From the NCBI RefSeq assembly GCF_041549525.1, contig NZ_CP157456.1, positions 1,984,001 through 2,048,000 of the forward strand: a stretch of 64,000 nt of DNA. The letters are read 5' to 3'. Below the pieces are notes generated by a model. That model saw only the letters and a program-made list of their open reading frames with translations. It ran no database searches and was not told the DNA's origin. Source of the stretch: Paenarthrobacter aurescens. Lineage in GTDB: Bacteria > Actinomycetota > Actinomycetes > Actinomycetales > Micrococcaceae. A program made the translations under genes and the position numbers. Below are positions 43,749 through 53,151 of this stretch, one piece after another. Positions within the stretch are counted from its first letter, which is position 1; each line of letters opens with the position of its first letter.

Positions 43749-44324
43749 ATGTCAGTCACGAAGAGAATCACCTTGGGAGTTACAGCAGGAGCACTGGCGC
43801 TGGGAGTCGGGCTCGGTGCAACCAGCATCGCAACGGCGGCCACCACGCCGACACCGAGCTCCACATCCTCGCCCAGCTCACCGGCATCTACGGATGCAAG
43901 CACTCCTTCCGATCGCGGGGGACGGCCCGGCGGGCATGGACGCGGAGCCGATCGTGGACAGATAGCCGCTGAGCTGGCTACCAAGCTCGGTGTGGACGAA
44001 GCCAAGGTCACCGAGGCGTTGAAGGCGTTCCGTGAGGCGAACAAGCCCACCACCCCTCCTGTTGAGGGAGAGGAAGGCACCAAGCCGGACCGGACTGCAC
44101 AGGATGCCGCCCTGGCGAAATCGCTCGCGGAAGCTTTGGGAGTTGAAGAATCCAAGGTCACCACGGCGTTGGAAGAAATCCGGGCTGCGAACCAAGCCGA
44201 ACGATCGGCCGCTCTGAAAACCAAACTGGACAAAGCGGTCACTGACGGCAAACTGACCCAAGCCGAAGCTGACGCCGTGACCAAAGCGGTTGAAGCTGGC
44301 GTCATTGGGGGCGGCGGCCGCTAG
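43749..44324 (+). CDS. secreted protein with two LGV-EEx-KVT repeats
   Basis: A 191-residue exported protein. A signal peptide (1-30, KRITLGVTAGALALGVGLGA, ending near ATA) precedes a Ser/Thr/Pro and Gly-rich linker. Two similar helical units follow: LATKLGVDEAKVTEALKAFR and LAEALGVEESKVTTALEEIR. A third helical stretch and a GGGGR tail end the protein. No enzyme motif is visible, and it may be an envelope or ligand-binding protein. GGAGGAGAGG precedes the ATG at 43749. The 3' side holds a 15-bp tandem repeat and a strong terminator. Confidence 0.7.
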   Translation: MSVTKRITLGVTAGALALGVGLGATSIATAATTPTPSSTSSPSSPASTDASTPSDRGGRPGGHGRGADRGQIAAELATKLGVDEAKVTEALKAFREANKPTTPPVEGEEGTKPDRTAQDAALAKSLAEALGVEESKVTTALEEIRAANQAERSAALKTKLDKAVTDGKLTQAEADAVTKAVEAGVIGGGGR

Positions 44325-44377
44325 GGTCACCGGCGCTAAGGTCACCGGCGCTAAGGTCACCGGCGCTAAGGTCACCG
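44325..44377 (+). repeat. 15-bp tandem repeat directly after the stop codon
   Basis: Exact copies of GGTCACCGGCGCTAA occupy 44325-44339, 44340-44354 and 44355-44369, with 8 bases of a fourth. The array begins on the base after the TAG of the secreted-protein gene and ends shortly before its terminator, so it would lie in the 3' untranslated RNA. Confidence 0.9.
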
Positions 44378-44393
44378 AACAGCACCAGCAGCA

Positions 44394-44427
44394 ACAGGAT
44401 CCCTCGGACACGTCCGAGGGCTCCTGT
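44394..44427 (+). terminator. terminator of the secreted-protein gene
   Basis: A stem of ACAGGA/TCCTGT (outer) and CCCTCGGA/TCCGAGGG (inner) with a CACG loop, followed by GTTTCTT. The outer and inner parts are separated by single-base bulges. Confidence 0.85.
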
Positions 44428-44620
44428 GTTTCTTGGCCGTTGCTGATGAACATGACGCTGCCCGGAAGCGACCCTGCCCGTTGGCCCAAAGCGGCCGGAC
44501 GAATGGCGCTAAGCGATCATGTCCAGAACCCCTGCGGGCAGCACCCGGCCCCATCTTTCCGAAGGACAGGCCGGTGCCTGCTCACACCTGTGTTGGGTGT
44601 GGCCGGTTTGGGGGGTGTGT
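44428..44620. other. intergenic region, no gene supported
   Basis: The 193 bases between the terminator and the HNH stop become strongly T/G-biased on the plus strand near 44600. I find no conserved reading frame or RNA structure here. Confidence 0.5.
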
Positions 44621-46482
44621 TTATGTTCTTTGGGGTGTGTGGTGGTGGTTGCGTCGGGGTTTTTGGTTTGGGTCGATGTGGGGTGGGGGGATGAACCAGG
44701 GGACGCCGGTTTTCATGTCGATGCGCCACTGTTCTTTGTGGATGAGGTGGTGGTGGTGGCTGCAGAGGAGTGTGCCGTTGTCGGTGCCGGTGGTGCCGCC
44801 GTGTGACCAGTAGGTGGTGTGGTGGGCTTCGCACCAGGGTGCGGGCATGGTGCAGTCGGGGAAGGCGCAGCCACCGTCGCGGGCGGTGATGGCTTTGCGG
44901 ATGTGGGGTGGGAAGATCCGGGTGGTGCGGCCGATGTCCAGGACTCGGGAGTCGCTGCCGAGCAGGACGGGGATGATGTCGGCGTCGCAGGCGATTTTCC
45001 GGATGATGGCCGGGTGGATCGGCCCAGAAAAGTCGCCGTCCCAGACCCAGACTTTGTCCCTGTGCCCGCCCCTATCCGAGTCCGGGTCACTGTTCCTGTC
45101 CCGGTACCGGCGCCGGTGCCGGGAACGCCGCCACTGCCGCTGCCGTGGTTCGGGCTTGTTCCGGTGCGACTGTGTTGGTTGTGCCGGGTGTTGTCGTTGA
45201 GTTGGTTGAGGAGTTCTTGGTAGCCGATGGTGACCGTGAGTTGGGGTCGGAGTCCGCCGTTGGCGGGGAGTTTCCCGGTGGTCATCGCGACACTGCAGGC
45301 CCCGACGAGGCCGTTGAGGTGTTTCTGGGCCCGGGTGCGCAGGTCCAAGACGGGCCCTGCCCCGTCTCCGGCTCGGGTGTCAGATTGGGACTCAGATCCG
45401 GCGTCGGACTCGGTGTCGGTGTTGGTGGTGAGTCTGGGGTTGGTGGCGGCGTTCATGGCGGTGGTGAGGGTTTCGTATTGTTCGTCGGTGGCGAAGATTT
45501 CGATGTGGTGGAGTCCGTAGCGGCGTCGGCGGCGCAGGAATGCTCCTTGGTGTTGTCGGAGGATTTCTTCGGAGGGTTCGGGTCCGTCGTGGTCGATGTG
45601 GTCGATCCAGCGTTTGGTCATTTTGGTGAGGAAGTCGGGGTCGGTCTCAATGGCGGTGGTGGTGAGGGCGTGTTCCATCCGGGTGATGGTTTGCTCGTCG
45701 GTGAGGTGCCGGACTTTGTCCAGGGCGGTGCTGATGATCGTCGCGGAGCGGGAAGGCAGCAACGCGGCCCCGACAGCGTCGGCGAGGATTTCGCGGCGGG
45801 CCGGGATCTGTTGGCCGGTCATTCCGGTTTGGGGGAGGACGTCGGGGGCGAGGGAGAGCCGGCGCCGGGCTTCACCGATGCTGATCCGCAACCGTGCCCG
45901 AAGGAACTCCGCAGCACTCCGGTACCCGTCATCGAGAACACCCGGCTGATTCGGCAAACCGGCAGCAGGGGCGGGGATCTTCGGGTCCGTGGCTGGTTCG
46001 GTCCAGCCCGTCCGCCATTCCGGTGCTGCTGACGAGGACCCCGGACCGGCTTGCTGTGCCTCTCTACGGGTCCGTTCCACAGCCTGGGCCGCGACCACCT
46101 GCAAATACTCCACCGACCGGGACATCTCCTCGACCCTGCCCGCGAAATCAGCAGCCTCAACAAACCCCAACAACCGCACCTCATCAAAGGCCATCGACCG
46201 CAACGCATCAACGGCCGCAATACCGGCCAGAAGCGCACGGTCCAGAAGCGCACCGTCCAGAAGCGCCGCATCCCGAAGCCCTGGAACAGCACGCCCGGTT
46301 TCGGACCCCGACAGCACTCCAGCATCCGCAAGGGTACCCGCCAAAGGCTCGGCCGCCGTCGTAAGCTCGATATCCGGCAGTGGAGCAGTCCCGTTGGAAG
46401 ACGTCAGGGACCGTTGACGCAGCAATGCGTAGGCGTACTGCGAACCCGCCCGCCTTGCTACGATCTGCCCGATAACTCTCAT
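44621..46482 (-). pseudogene. DUF222/HNH endonuclease (13E12-repeat family), frameshifted
   Basis: From the ATG at 46482 the frame encodes a DUF222 domain (SIGEARRRLSLAPDVL, RRRRYGLHHIEIFATDEQYE) typical of the many 13E12-type HNH proteins of actinobacteria. Within a Gly/Thr-rich linker (about 45060-45130) the frame slips. The original frame continues as meaningless S/T/P-rich residues to 44713, while a second frame carries KVWVWDGDFSGPIHPAII and then the HNH motif CEAHHTTYWSHGG...LLCSHHHHLIH, stopping at 44621. The full protein needs the shift, so the gene is broken as given, unless a sequencing error or programmed slippage occurs in the low-complexity linker. Confidence 0.8.
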
Positions 46483-46610
46483 GCATCAACCCTGACATGG
46501 GGCTCTGACATTATTGGCTCCTGCACCGCAGCCACGGCCAAACGGGCCTGGCGAGATGTGTCATGACCCAAAGACCCTCGAAGTGACCACCCTCAATCAC
46601 CCCGGATGAA

Positions 46611-47507
46611 TCACTTGCTGTGGGTGTCCCGGAGAAGCCCCGAATCCTCAGAGTCTGTGAGGCTGGTTGCCGCCCAGCTCGCCAGCAACGTCAAAGCATC
46701 GTCCGTGCCAGTGCCCGGCTCGGCGTTGTACACGGTCAACGTCATGCCGGCATCGGCGGACAGTTCCAGGGCCTCGTACAACAAATGCAAGTCACCCACT
46801 ATCCGGTGCCGGAAGTGCTTCTTGCCGGTGTAGTGCTGCCGGACGTTATGAGAAGCCCACCTGACCCTGAATTCCTCGCTTCTGGTAGAAAGTTCACCCA
46901 CGAGGTCGCTGAGTCCGCGGTCATAGGGATCGCGCCCCGCCTCGGTACGCAGGATGGCCACGGTGTCGTTGGCGGCCCGTTCCCAGTCGGCGTAGAAATC
47001 GTGGCTGCGGGGATCGAGGAAAAGGAACCTGGCGTGGTTGGGCGGTCCCGCGGGACTTTCATACATATCCGCGCACAAAGCCCGGCCTATGGCATTGGTG
47101 GCCAGGAGGTCCAAGCGGCTGTTGCGGATAAAGGCCGGCGACCCTGTGATCGCATCCAAGGTGAGCTGAACGCCAAGGCGTATGGCTTGCTTCCGAACCG
47201 GGCGGCGTCGTGGCCTGCCGCCTTCGCTCGCCGCTCGTGCGAGGTCATACAGGTGGGCGCGCTCAGCATCATCGAGTTGCAGGGCGTGCGCCAGGGACTC
47301 CAACACGCTTTCGGACACGCCTGCGAGGTTTCCCCGCTCCAGTCGGGTGTAGTACTCCACGCTTACGCCCGCCAGCATCGCAACTTCACCACGGCGAAGG
47401 CCCGGCACGCGGCGGTTGCCACCATAGGCTGACAATCCTGCCTGTTCGGGTGTGATCTTCGCCCGGCGTGTGGAGAGGAAGTCGCGTGTCTCGGTCCGGT
47501 TGTCCAT
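46611..47507 (-). CDS. XRE-type regulator with MmyB-like ligand domain
   Basis: A 298-residue transcription factor. The N-terminal helix-turn-helix includes RRGEVAMLAGVSVEYYTRLE (about residues 39-58), and the C-terminal 180 residues match the MmyB-like ligand-binding domain (NHARFLFLDPRSHDFYADW, STRSEEFRVRWASHNV). Such proteins often control an adjacent oxidoreductase gene. It is divergent from the alcohol dehydrogenase at 47637 with 129 bp between them, which fits that model. The ATG at 47507 opens a full-length N-terminus. Confidence 0.87.
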   Translation of the reverse strand: MDNRTETRDFLSTRRAKITPEQAGLSAYGGNRRVPGLRRGEVAMLAGVSVEYYTRLERGNLAGVSESVLESLAHALQLDDAERAHLYDLARAASEGGRPRRRPVRKQAIRLGVQLTLDAITGSPAFIRNSRLDLLATNAIGRALCADMYESPAGPPNHARFLFLDPRSHDFYADWERAANDTVAILRTEAGRDPYDRGLSDLVGELSTRSEEFRVRWASHNVRQHYTGKKHFRHRIVGDLHLLYEALELSADAGMTLTVYNAEPGTGTDDALTLLASWAATSLTDSEDSGLLRDTHSK

Positions 47508-47636
47508 GCTTCAACGGTAAGACGTTTGGCCAGCTAAGGGAGTCCCTGCCAGTACCCCTAACAGCAGTAACTCCTTCCTCCCAGGAAATCAGGGTTAGAT
47601 GGAGTCATCCAACAAAGTGAACTACGCAGGAGAAAC

Positions 47637-48680
47637 ATGCCTACCGCTAACGCTTACGCTGCCCCCTCGGCCACAGGCGATTTGACCCTGACCACTATTG
47701 AACGCCGCGAGGTGGGCCCCCACGATGTCCACATCGACATCAAGTTCGCCGGAATTTGCCACTCCGACATCCACACAGTCCGGGGTGATTGGGGCCCGCA
47801 GCAGTATCCATTGGCCCCGGGCCACGAAATCGCAGGCATCGTCACCGAGGTCGGCTCGGACGTCACCAAGCACAAGGTGGGCGACCGCGTTGGCGTCGGC
47901 TGCATGGTGAACTCCTGCAAGGAGTGCAAGAACTGCCTGGCAGGTGAGGAACAGTACTGCCTCAAGGGAAACGTGGGCACCTACGGCTCCGTTGACCGCG
48001 ACGGCACCATCACCCAGGGCGGATATTCCAGCAACGTCGTGGTGAATGAAGATTTCGTAGTGAACATTCCCGAAGGTTTGGACCTGGATGTGGCTGCGCC
48101 GCTTCTGTGCGCAGGCATTACCACCTACTCGCCCCTGCACCACTGGGGAGCAGGCCCCGGCAAGAAGGTTGCTGTGGTTGGCCTTGGCGGGCTTGGTCAC
48201 ATGGCAGTAAAGATTGCCCATGCCATGGGTGCTGAGGTCACGGTGCTTTCCCAGTCGCTGAAGAAGATGGAGGACGGGCTCGCACTGGGGGCCGACCACT
48301 ACTACGCCACCAGCGACCCCTCCACCTTTGAGGAACTGGGGGGCACCTTTGACCTCATCATCAACACCGTCAGCGCTTCACTTGATATCAGCGCTTACCT
48401 GCAGCTGCTCTCGTTGGATGGCACGCTGGTGAACGTCGGCGCGCCGCCGGAGCCACTGCCCGTGAATGCCTTCGCACTCATCGGTGCACGCCGGAGTTTT
48501 GCCGGTTCCGCGATCGGCGGCATCCGCGAGACCCAGGAAATGCTGAATTTCTGCGCGGAGCACGGACTCGGCGCCGAGATTGAGGTCATCCCGGCCAGCA
48601 AGATCAATGAGGCCTATGAACGCGTTCTTGCCTCCGATGTCCGCTACCGCTTCGTCATTGACGTCTCCACCATCGGCTAG
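47637..48680 (+). CDS. zinc-dependent NAD(P) alcohol dehydrogenase (CAD/YahK type)
   Basis: A 347-residue medium-chain dehydrogenase. Catalytic zinc ligands are Cys in GICHSDIH and the His in GHEIAGIV; the structural zinc site is CKECKNC with a later Cys. The cofactor motif is [13 protein letters not shown]. The family reduces aldehydes with NADPH in many bacteria. AGGAG lies upstream of the ATG at 47637. It is probably regulated by the divergent MmyB-type protein, and ends at a long perfect hairpin. Confidence 0.87.
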   Translation: MPTANAYAAPSATGDLTLTTIERREVGPHDVHIDIKFAGICHSDIHTVRGDWGPQQYPLAPGHEIAGIVTEVGSDVTKHKVGDRVGVGCMVNSCKECKNCLAGEEQYCLKGNVGTYGSVDRDGTITQGGYSSNVVVNEDFVVNIPEGLDLDVAAPLLCAGITTYSPLHHWGAGPGKKVAVVGLGGLGHMAVKIAHAMGAEVTVLSQSLKKMEDGLALGADHYYATSDPSTFEELGGTFDLIINTVSASLDISAYLQLLSLDGTLVNVGAPPEPLPVNAFALIGARRSFAGSAIGGIRETQEMLNFCAEHGLGAEIEVIPASKINEAYERVLASDVRYRFVIDVSTIG

Positions 48681-48709
48681 GGACTCAACGCCTTGAAGGC
48701 GGCACCGCA

Positions 48710-48745
48710 GGAAAGGCCACACCCGTCACCGGGTGTGGCCTTTCC
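48710..48745 (+). terminator. perfect 16-bp hairpin after the alcohol dehydrogenase
   Basis: Arms GGAAAGGCCACACCCG and CGGGTGTGGCCTTTCC (48710-48725, 48730-48745) with a TCAC loop lie 29 bp after the stop. There is no long T-tract, but the stem is very strong. Confidence 0.85.
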
Positions 48746-48790
48746 AGTGTCAGCGGGCAGGGACGGTCACCGGGCAGGGACAATGGTCTG

Positions 48791-51478
48791 GTGACTTTCA
48801 GACTGGACACCATCGGCAAGGGACTGGTCTTTGCTGATTCCCTCGCAAACCTTGTTGCCGCCCTGACGAAGCAAGGTGACACTGCTGGTGCGCGAACGGC
48901 GCTTGGGGGAACGGCAGTTGTTCAGGCGCCTCCCGGCACTGGAAAGACCACGCTGGTTCCGCCGCTGCTGGCCAACCTTGTGTCCCGGAACACCCGCCAG
49001 CCGCGCGTCGTCGTCACCCAACCGCGCCGTGTGGCAGCCCGTTCAGCGGCCAGGCGGCTTGCTTCCCTGGACGGTAGCCGGTTGGGGGACCGGGTGGGCT
49101 ACACCGTCCGGGGTGAAAGCAAGGTCGGCAAGGACATGGTGGTGGAGTTCGTCACGCCAGGCATTCTCTTGCGGCGTCTTCTGGCTGACCCGGGACTTGA
49201 AGACGTCCATGCCGTAGTCCTGGATGAGGTTCACGAGCGGGGGCTGGAAACAGATCTCCTGGTGGGTATGCTCGCTGAAGTCCACCAGTTGCGAGGTGAC
49301 CTGACGCTGGTGGCGATGTCCGCCACTCTCGATGCCCCCCGCTTTGCGGCACTTCTTGGCGCAGGCGGGGACGGGCTCGACGACGGCGGGCCGGCGCCGG
49401 TGGTTGACTGCCCTTCGGCGCTGTACCCGCTGGAGGTCCAGTGGGCTCCTTCACGTCAGCCACGGCTGGATGTCCGGGGAGTCTCAAGGCTGTTCCTTGA
49501 CCACGTTGCTGGTACAGCAGCGGCCGCCCACTCGAAAGCCCTGAATCAAAACCCCGAGGTGGATGCGCTGGTTTTCCTCCCGGGAGCACGGGAAGTTTCC
49601 GACGTCGCCACCCGCCTTCGCAGGCAACTGCCGGATAGTGTTGAGGTTCTTGAGCTGCATGGCCAGATAGGCCCGGAGGCCCAGGACCGCGCGGTATCGG
49701 GCCGCGAACCTGGCGGACCGCCCCGGATTATCGTTTCCACTTCTTTGGCGGAATCCTCCCTGACAGTTCCTGGCGTGCGTTTGGTCATTGACTCAGGACT
49801 TTCGAGGGAACCGCGGCGGGACGCAGGCCGTGGCATGTCAGGTTTGGTAACCGTTTCCTGTTCCCGGGCGTCGGCCGATCAGCGTGCCGGCCGCGCGGCG
49901 CGGCAGGGTCCGGGCATTGTTGTGCGTTGCTATGACCAACAGGCCTTTGCCGCCGCGGCCGCACACCAGACCCCGAAAATTGCTGTTGCTGACCTCACCA
50001 GTGCTGCCTTGGTTCTTGCCTGTTGGGGCGCGCCGGGCGGTTCCGGCCTGAGGCTTCCGGACGCACCGCCCGCTGCTGCCATGGTTGACGCCGTTGAGGT
50101 CCTCCGTGAACTGGGGGCCCTGAACCCGGATGGAACGGTTACCCCTATGGGCAAGACGTTGGCCCGGATTCCCGCCGATCCCCGGCTTGCCCGCGCTTTG
50201 CTGGACGGATCTGCGGTGGTGGGGCGGCGTGCAACCGCTGAAACAGTGGCGCTGGTGGCGAGCGACCAGAGAGCGCCTGGTGCCGACCTGACAAAGCTGC
50301 TGCCCATGTTGCGCACGGGTCCCGCTGCTGGTCGCTTTGCCGAAGACGTCACCCGGATGGAGAGGCTGGTAGAGAAGGAAACGCGCGGTGAGGCAGCCAC
50401 CGTGGCGAAGCCCGGCAGGGCGGCAGATGTCACCGCGAGGGAAGTGCCCGGATTTGTGGTGGCGTTGGCCTTTCCGGACCGTATTGCCAGGCGCGTGCCC
50501 GGTGATGGTTCCACCACGTACTTGCTCGCCTCCGGGACGCGGGCCGGGCTTCCTGCCGGGAGTTCGTTGTCCGGGTATGACTGGCTTGCCGTGGCTGAGG
50601 TGTCCCGTGCGCAAGGCCGCGATGCTGCGGGGACGGGCGCTGTGATCCGTTCTGCGGCGCCGGTGACGGCCGAACTTGCGGCGATCGCGGCCCCGGGCCT
50701 TCTTGCAGAAGAGGTGCGCGCCAGATTCCATCAGGGCAAGGTGATGGCCAGGCTGGAGCGAAGCCTGGGTGCCATTGTGCTCTCCTCCACTCCTGTCCGC
50801 CCTTCCCCGGAGGCCGGACGAAAGGCTGTGTCCAGGATGTTGGAGAAATCGGGATTGGAAATGCTGGACTGGTCAGTGCCGGCTGTTGCCCTGCGCAGGC
50901 GCCTGGCAATGGTGCACCGCGAACTGGGGAGTCCCTGGCCCGACGTCCGCGAGGCCGCGCTGCTGTCCAGACTGGAGGAATGGCTGGGCCCGGAGCTGGA
51001 GGCCTTGGCGGCAGGGGCCGCCGTGAGTTCCATCAACCTCGTAGACCCGTTGAGGCGCCTGCTCCCGTGGCCGGAGGCGGCACGGTTTGAAGAGCTGGTA
51101 CCTGAGCGCCTGATGGTGCCCAGCGGCTCGCGCATCCGGATCGAGTACCCCGAGGTCCAGGAGGACAATCCCGGTCACGGCGCTCCCGGTCAGGAAGCAA
51201 AGAATCACGACGGCGGCCGCCCGGTGGTGGCGGTCAAGCTTCAGGAATGCTTCGGCTGGGACCGCACACCTCACCTTGTGGACGGCAGGGTCCCGGTGTT
51301 GTTTCATTTACTGTCCCCGGCGGGAAGGCCCTTGGCCGTCACGGACGATCTGAGATCCTTCTGGTCCGGCCCGTACGCCCAGGTCCGGGCCGAGATGCGG
51401 GGGCGTTACCCCCGGCATCCCTGGCCCGAAGACCCGTGGACCGCACCGGCTACAGCCAGGACGAAAAACCGGATGTAG
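48791..51478 (+). CDS. hrpB: ATP-dependent helicase HrpB
   Basis: An 895-residue DExH/RHA-type helicase. Motif I is QAPPGTGKTTL, motif II LDEVHERGLETDLL (DEVH instead of the commoner DEFH), motif III MSATLD and motif VI in SADQRAGRAARQGPG. The C-terminal half carries the HrpB-specific helicase-associated and C-terminal domains, including LQECFGWDRTPHLVDG. The RNA target of HrpB is not known. A GTG start at 48791 follows closely after the terminator; no strong ribosome site is visible, so the start may be leaderless. It is followed, after 23 bp, by the converging amidohydrolase. Confidence 0.92.
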   Translation: MTFRLDTIGKGLVFADSLANLVAALTKQGDTAGARTALGGTAVVQAPPGTGKTTLVPPLLANLVSRNTRQPRVVVTQPRRVAARSAARRLASLDGSRLGDRVGYTVRGESKVGKDMVVEFVTPGILLRRLLADPGLEDVHAVVLDEVHERGLETDLLVGMLAEVHQLRGDLTLVAMSATLDAPRFAALLGAGGDGLDDGGPAPVVDCPSALYPLEVQWAPSRQPRLDVRGVSRLFLDHVAGTAAAAHSKALNQNPEVDALVFLPGAREVSDVATRLRRQLPDSVEVLELHGQIGPEAQDRAVSGREPGGPPRIIVSTSLAESSLTVPGVRLVIDSGLSREPRRDAGRGMSGLVTVSCSRASADQRAGRAARQGPGIVVRCYDQQAFAAAAAHQTPKIAVADLTSAALVLACWGAPGGSGLRLPDAPPAAAMVDAVEVLRELGALNPDGTVTPMGKTLARIPADPRLARALLDGSAVVGRRATAETVALVASDQRAPGADLTKLLPMLRTGPAAGRFAEDVTRMERLVEKETRGEAATVAKPGRAADVTAREVPGFVVALAFPDRIARRVPGDGSTTYLLASGTRAGLPAGSSLSGYDWLAVAEVSRAQGRDAAGTGAVIRSAAPVTAELAAIAAPGLLAEEVRARFHQGKVMARLERSLGAIVLSSTPVRPSPEAGRKAVSRMLEKSGLEMLDWSVPAVALRRRLAMVHRELGSPWPDVREAALLSRLEEWLGPELEALAAGAAVSSINLVDPLRRLLPWPEAARFEELVPERLMVPSGSRIRIEYPEVQEDNPGHGAPGQEAKNHDGGRPVVAVKLQECFGWDRTPHLVDGRVPVLFHLLSPAGRPLAVTDDLRSFWSGPYAQVRAEMRGRYPRHPWPEDPWTAPATARTKNRM

Positions 51479-51501
51479 CCCACGCCTGATCCGGAAAACG
51501 T

Positions 51502-53151
51502 TTATGCGTGCCGCTCCAGCATGAACTGGATCTGACCATCCACGAACGTTCCCAGGACGCTGCTCGCGGCGAACTCGTCCGGGGACGTTGTGAGGGGATC
51601 GAGCTCAAAGGCAGTGAAGTCTGCCCGTTTACCCACCGTGATGGATCCGGATATGTCCCACAGCCCGGCAGCTTTGGCCGCGTGTGAGGTGTACCCTTCC
51701 AAGGCTTGACGCGCGGTGAGGGCCTGGGACGGGGCGATCGGATGCTGATCGGGTTTTCCCGATCGCCGGCGCAACCGGGCATCGGCCATGATGGGGAGCG
51801 GCTCGAAGGGTGCAATCGGCCAGTCCGAGCCGATAGCCAACGTCACTCCGGCGTCTCGAAGATCCCTGCAGCGCCAAGCCCTGTCCGCCCGCTCCGGGCC
51901 AAGCCGGGTGGACCAATTATCCGTGTGATCGGCCAACGAATAGTGGGTGCAGTGGGTGGGCTGCATACTTGCCACCACTCCAGATCCCTGGAATCGTGCC
52001 ACCAGGTCATCGGGAACGGTTTCTATGTGCTCAATCCTGTGGACCGTGCGACGGAGAACGTCAGCGGGAACCTCGTGACGCAGGGACTCCAAGGCCGTCA
52101 GCACGTGGTCAACTCCGGCATCGCCGATTGCGTGCGTGGCCGTGGGGATGCCCCGGGAGGCAAAGTAGCGGACGGCAGCGGAGTATTCTTCCGGCCGTGG
52201 CCAGAACGGTGCAGTGGATTCGCCCCGCACATCCGGTTCGTAGAGCCAGGCCGTTCCGTTGTCTACCGTGCCATCGACGAAGAGTTTGATCGCTTCAATG
52301 GACCATCGCCGCCCGCCTGTACCGATGCTGCGGGCCAGTTCCTTCCAGCTCTCTTCGTCACTGCCCGGCATGCACCACGGTGCGGCCCGGAGCCGCAGGG
52401 GGAGTTCACCTTCAGCCTCCAACGCGTGGAAGAGATCGGCGGATTCCTCGCTGTGGTCCATGATGTGACCGCCGGTCAGTCCCGATCGGGCAAAGTCTCT
52501 CAAGAGCTCACCGAGGCGGGCTTTGCGCTGGGCAAACGACTCCTGCGGGATGTGGCGCTGGACCAACTCCATGGCTGCGGCTTCGAGCAGGAGCCCGGTG
52601 GGAACACCGTCTGCGTCGCAGACCACCTCGGAGGCTTGATCGAATTCGAGCCTTCCGTGGATTCCGGCAAGTTCCAAGGCCCGGCTGTTGGCGAGTGCCG
52701 AATGGCCGTCGAAGAGGCGGATGAAGGCGGGCTGATCGCCGGTGACCCGGTCCAGGACGCTTCGGTGCAGCGGCACTGTTCCGAAAGCGTTCGGATTCAG
52801 TCCCCATCCACGCAACCAGCCGTCGTCGTGCCTTCCTTCGGCCTGGAGAAGGGCCAGGACTTCATCCAGCGACGAAGCGCTTGAGAGGTCTGCGCCGATT
52901 GTCAGGTCCAAGCCAAACACCGGATGGATATGGCCGTCTACCAGTCCTGGGGTCAGCGTCGCACTGCCGAGGTCCACCACCTGAGTGTCCGCCTCCTGCC
53001 ATTGCCCGGCATCCTGACGGGTCCCGACGGCGGCAATCACTCCGCCGCTGATGGCTACGGCTTGGACGTGTTGAGAGTCTTCAGGCCCGGCGAGGGGTGG
53101 ATCGTCCATGGTGTGGATGGTGTCGGCAAGAATGATGAGGTCAGGAGTCAT
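51502..53151 (-). CDS. YtcJ-like metal-dependent amidohydrolase
   Basis: A 549-residue amidohydrolase-superfamily enzyme of the YtcJ/amidohydrolase-3 type. The first metal motif is LTPGLVDGHIHPV, later ones include THAIGDAGVDH and the Asp in IGSDWPI. The C-terminus returns to the small beta-sandwich that holds the N-terminal strand. The ATG at 53151 overlaps the end of the APC permease gene by 11 bp; the frame is open to 53214 but the extra residues are not conserved. The substrate is likely an amide brought in by the coupled permease (inference). Confidence 0.85.
   Translation of the reverse strand: MTPDLIILADTIHTMDDPPLAGPEDSQHVQAVAISGGVIAAVGTRQDAGQWQEADTQVVDLGSATLTPGLVDGHIHPVFGLDLTIGADLSSASSLDEVLALLQAEGRHDDGWLRGWGLNPNAFGTVPLHRSVLDRVTGDQPAFIRLFDGHSALANSRALELAGIHGRLEFDQASEVVCDADGVPTGLLLEAAAMELVQRHIPQESFAQRKARLGELLRDFARSGLTGGHIMDHSEESADLFHALEAEGELPLRLRAAPWCMPGSDEESWKELARSIGTGGRRWSIEAIKLFVDGTVDNGTAWLYEPDVRGESTAPFWPRPEEYSAAVRYFASRGIPTATHAIGDAGVDHVLTALESLRHEVPADVLRRTVHRIEHIETVPDDLVARFQGSGVVASMQPTHCTHYSLADHTDNWSTRLGPERADRAWRCRDLRDAGVTLAIGSDWPIAPFEPLPIMADARLRRRSGKPDQHPIAPSQALTARQALEGYTSHAAKAAGLWDISGSITVGKRADFTAFELDPLTTSPDEFAASSVLGTFVDGQIQFMLERHA

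Noticed and set aside
44325..44377. Possible CRISPR or integration site
   Set aside because: Contiguous 15-bp repeats without spacers, no integrase gene or tRNA nearby.
45145..46032. A 295-aa Gly/Val-rich plus-strand frame antisense to the HNH gene
   Set aside because: Low-complexity shadow of the DUF222 region, no recognisable domain.
51706..52884. A 392-aa open frame on the plus strand antisense to the amidohydrolase
   Set aside because: It mirrors a high-GC gene with third-position bias; the translation has no domain pattern and no ribosome site, whereas the minus strand encodes a clear amidohydrolase.
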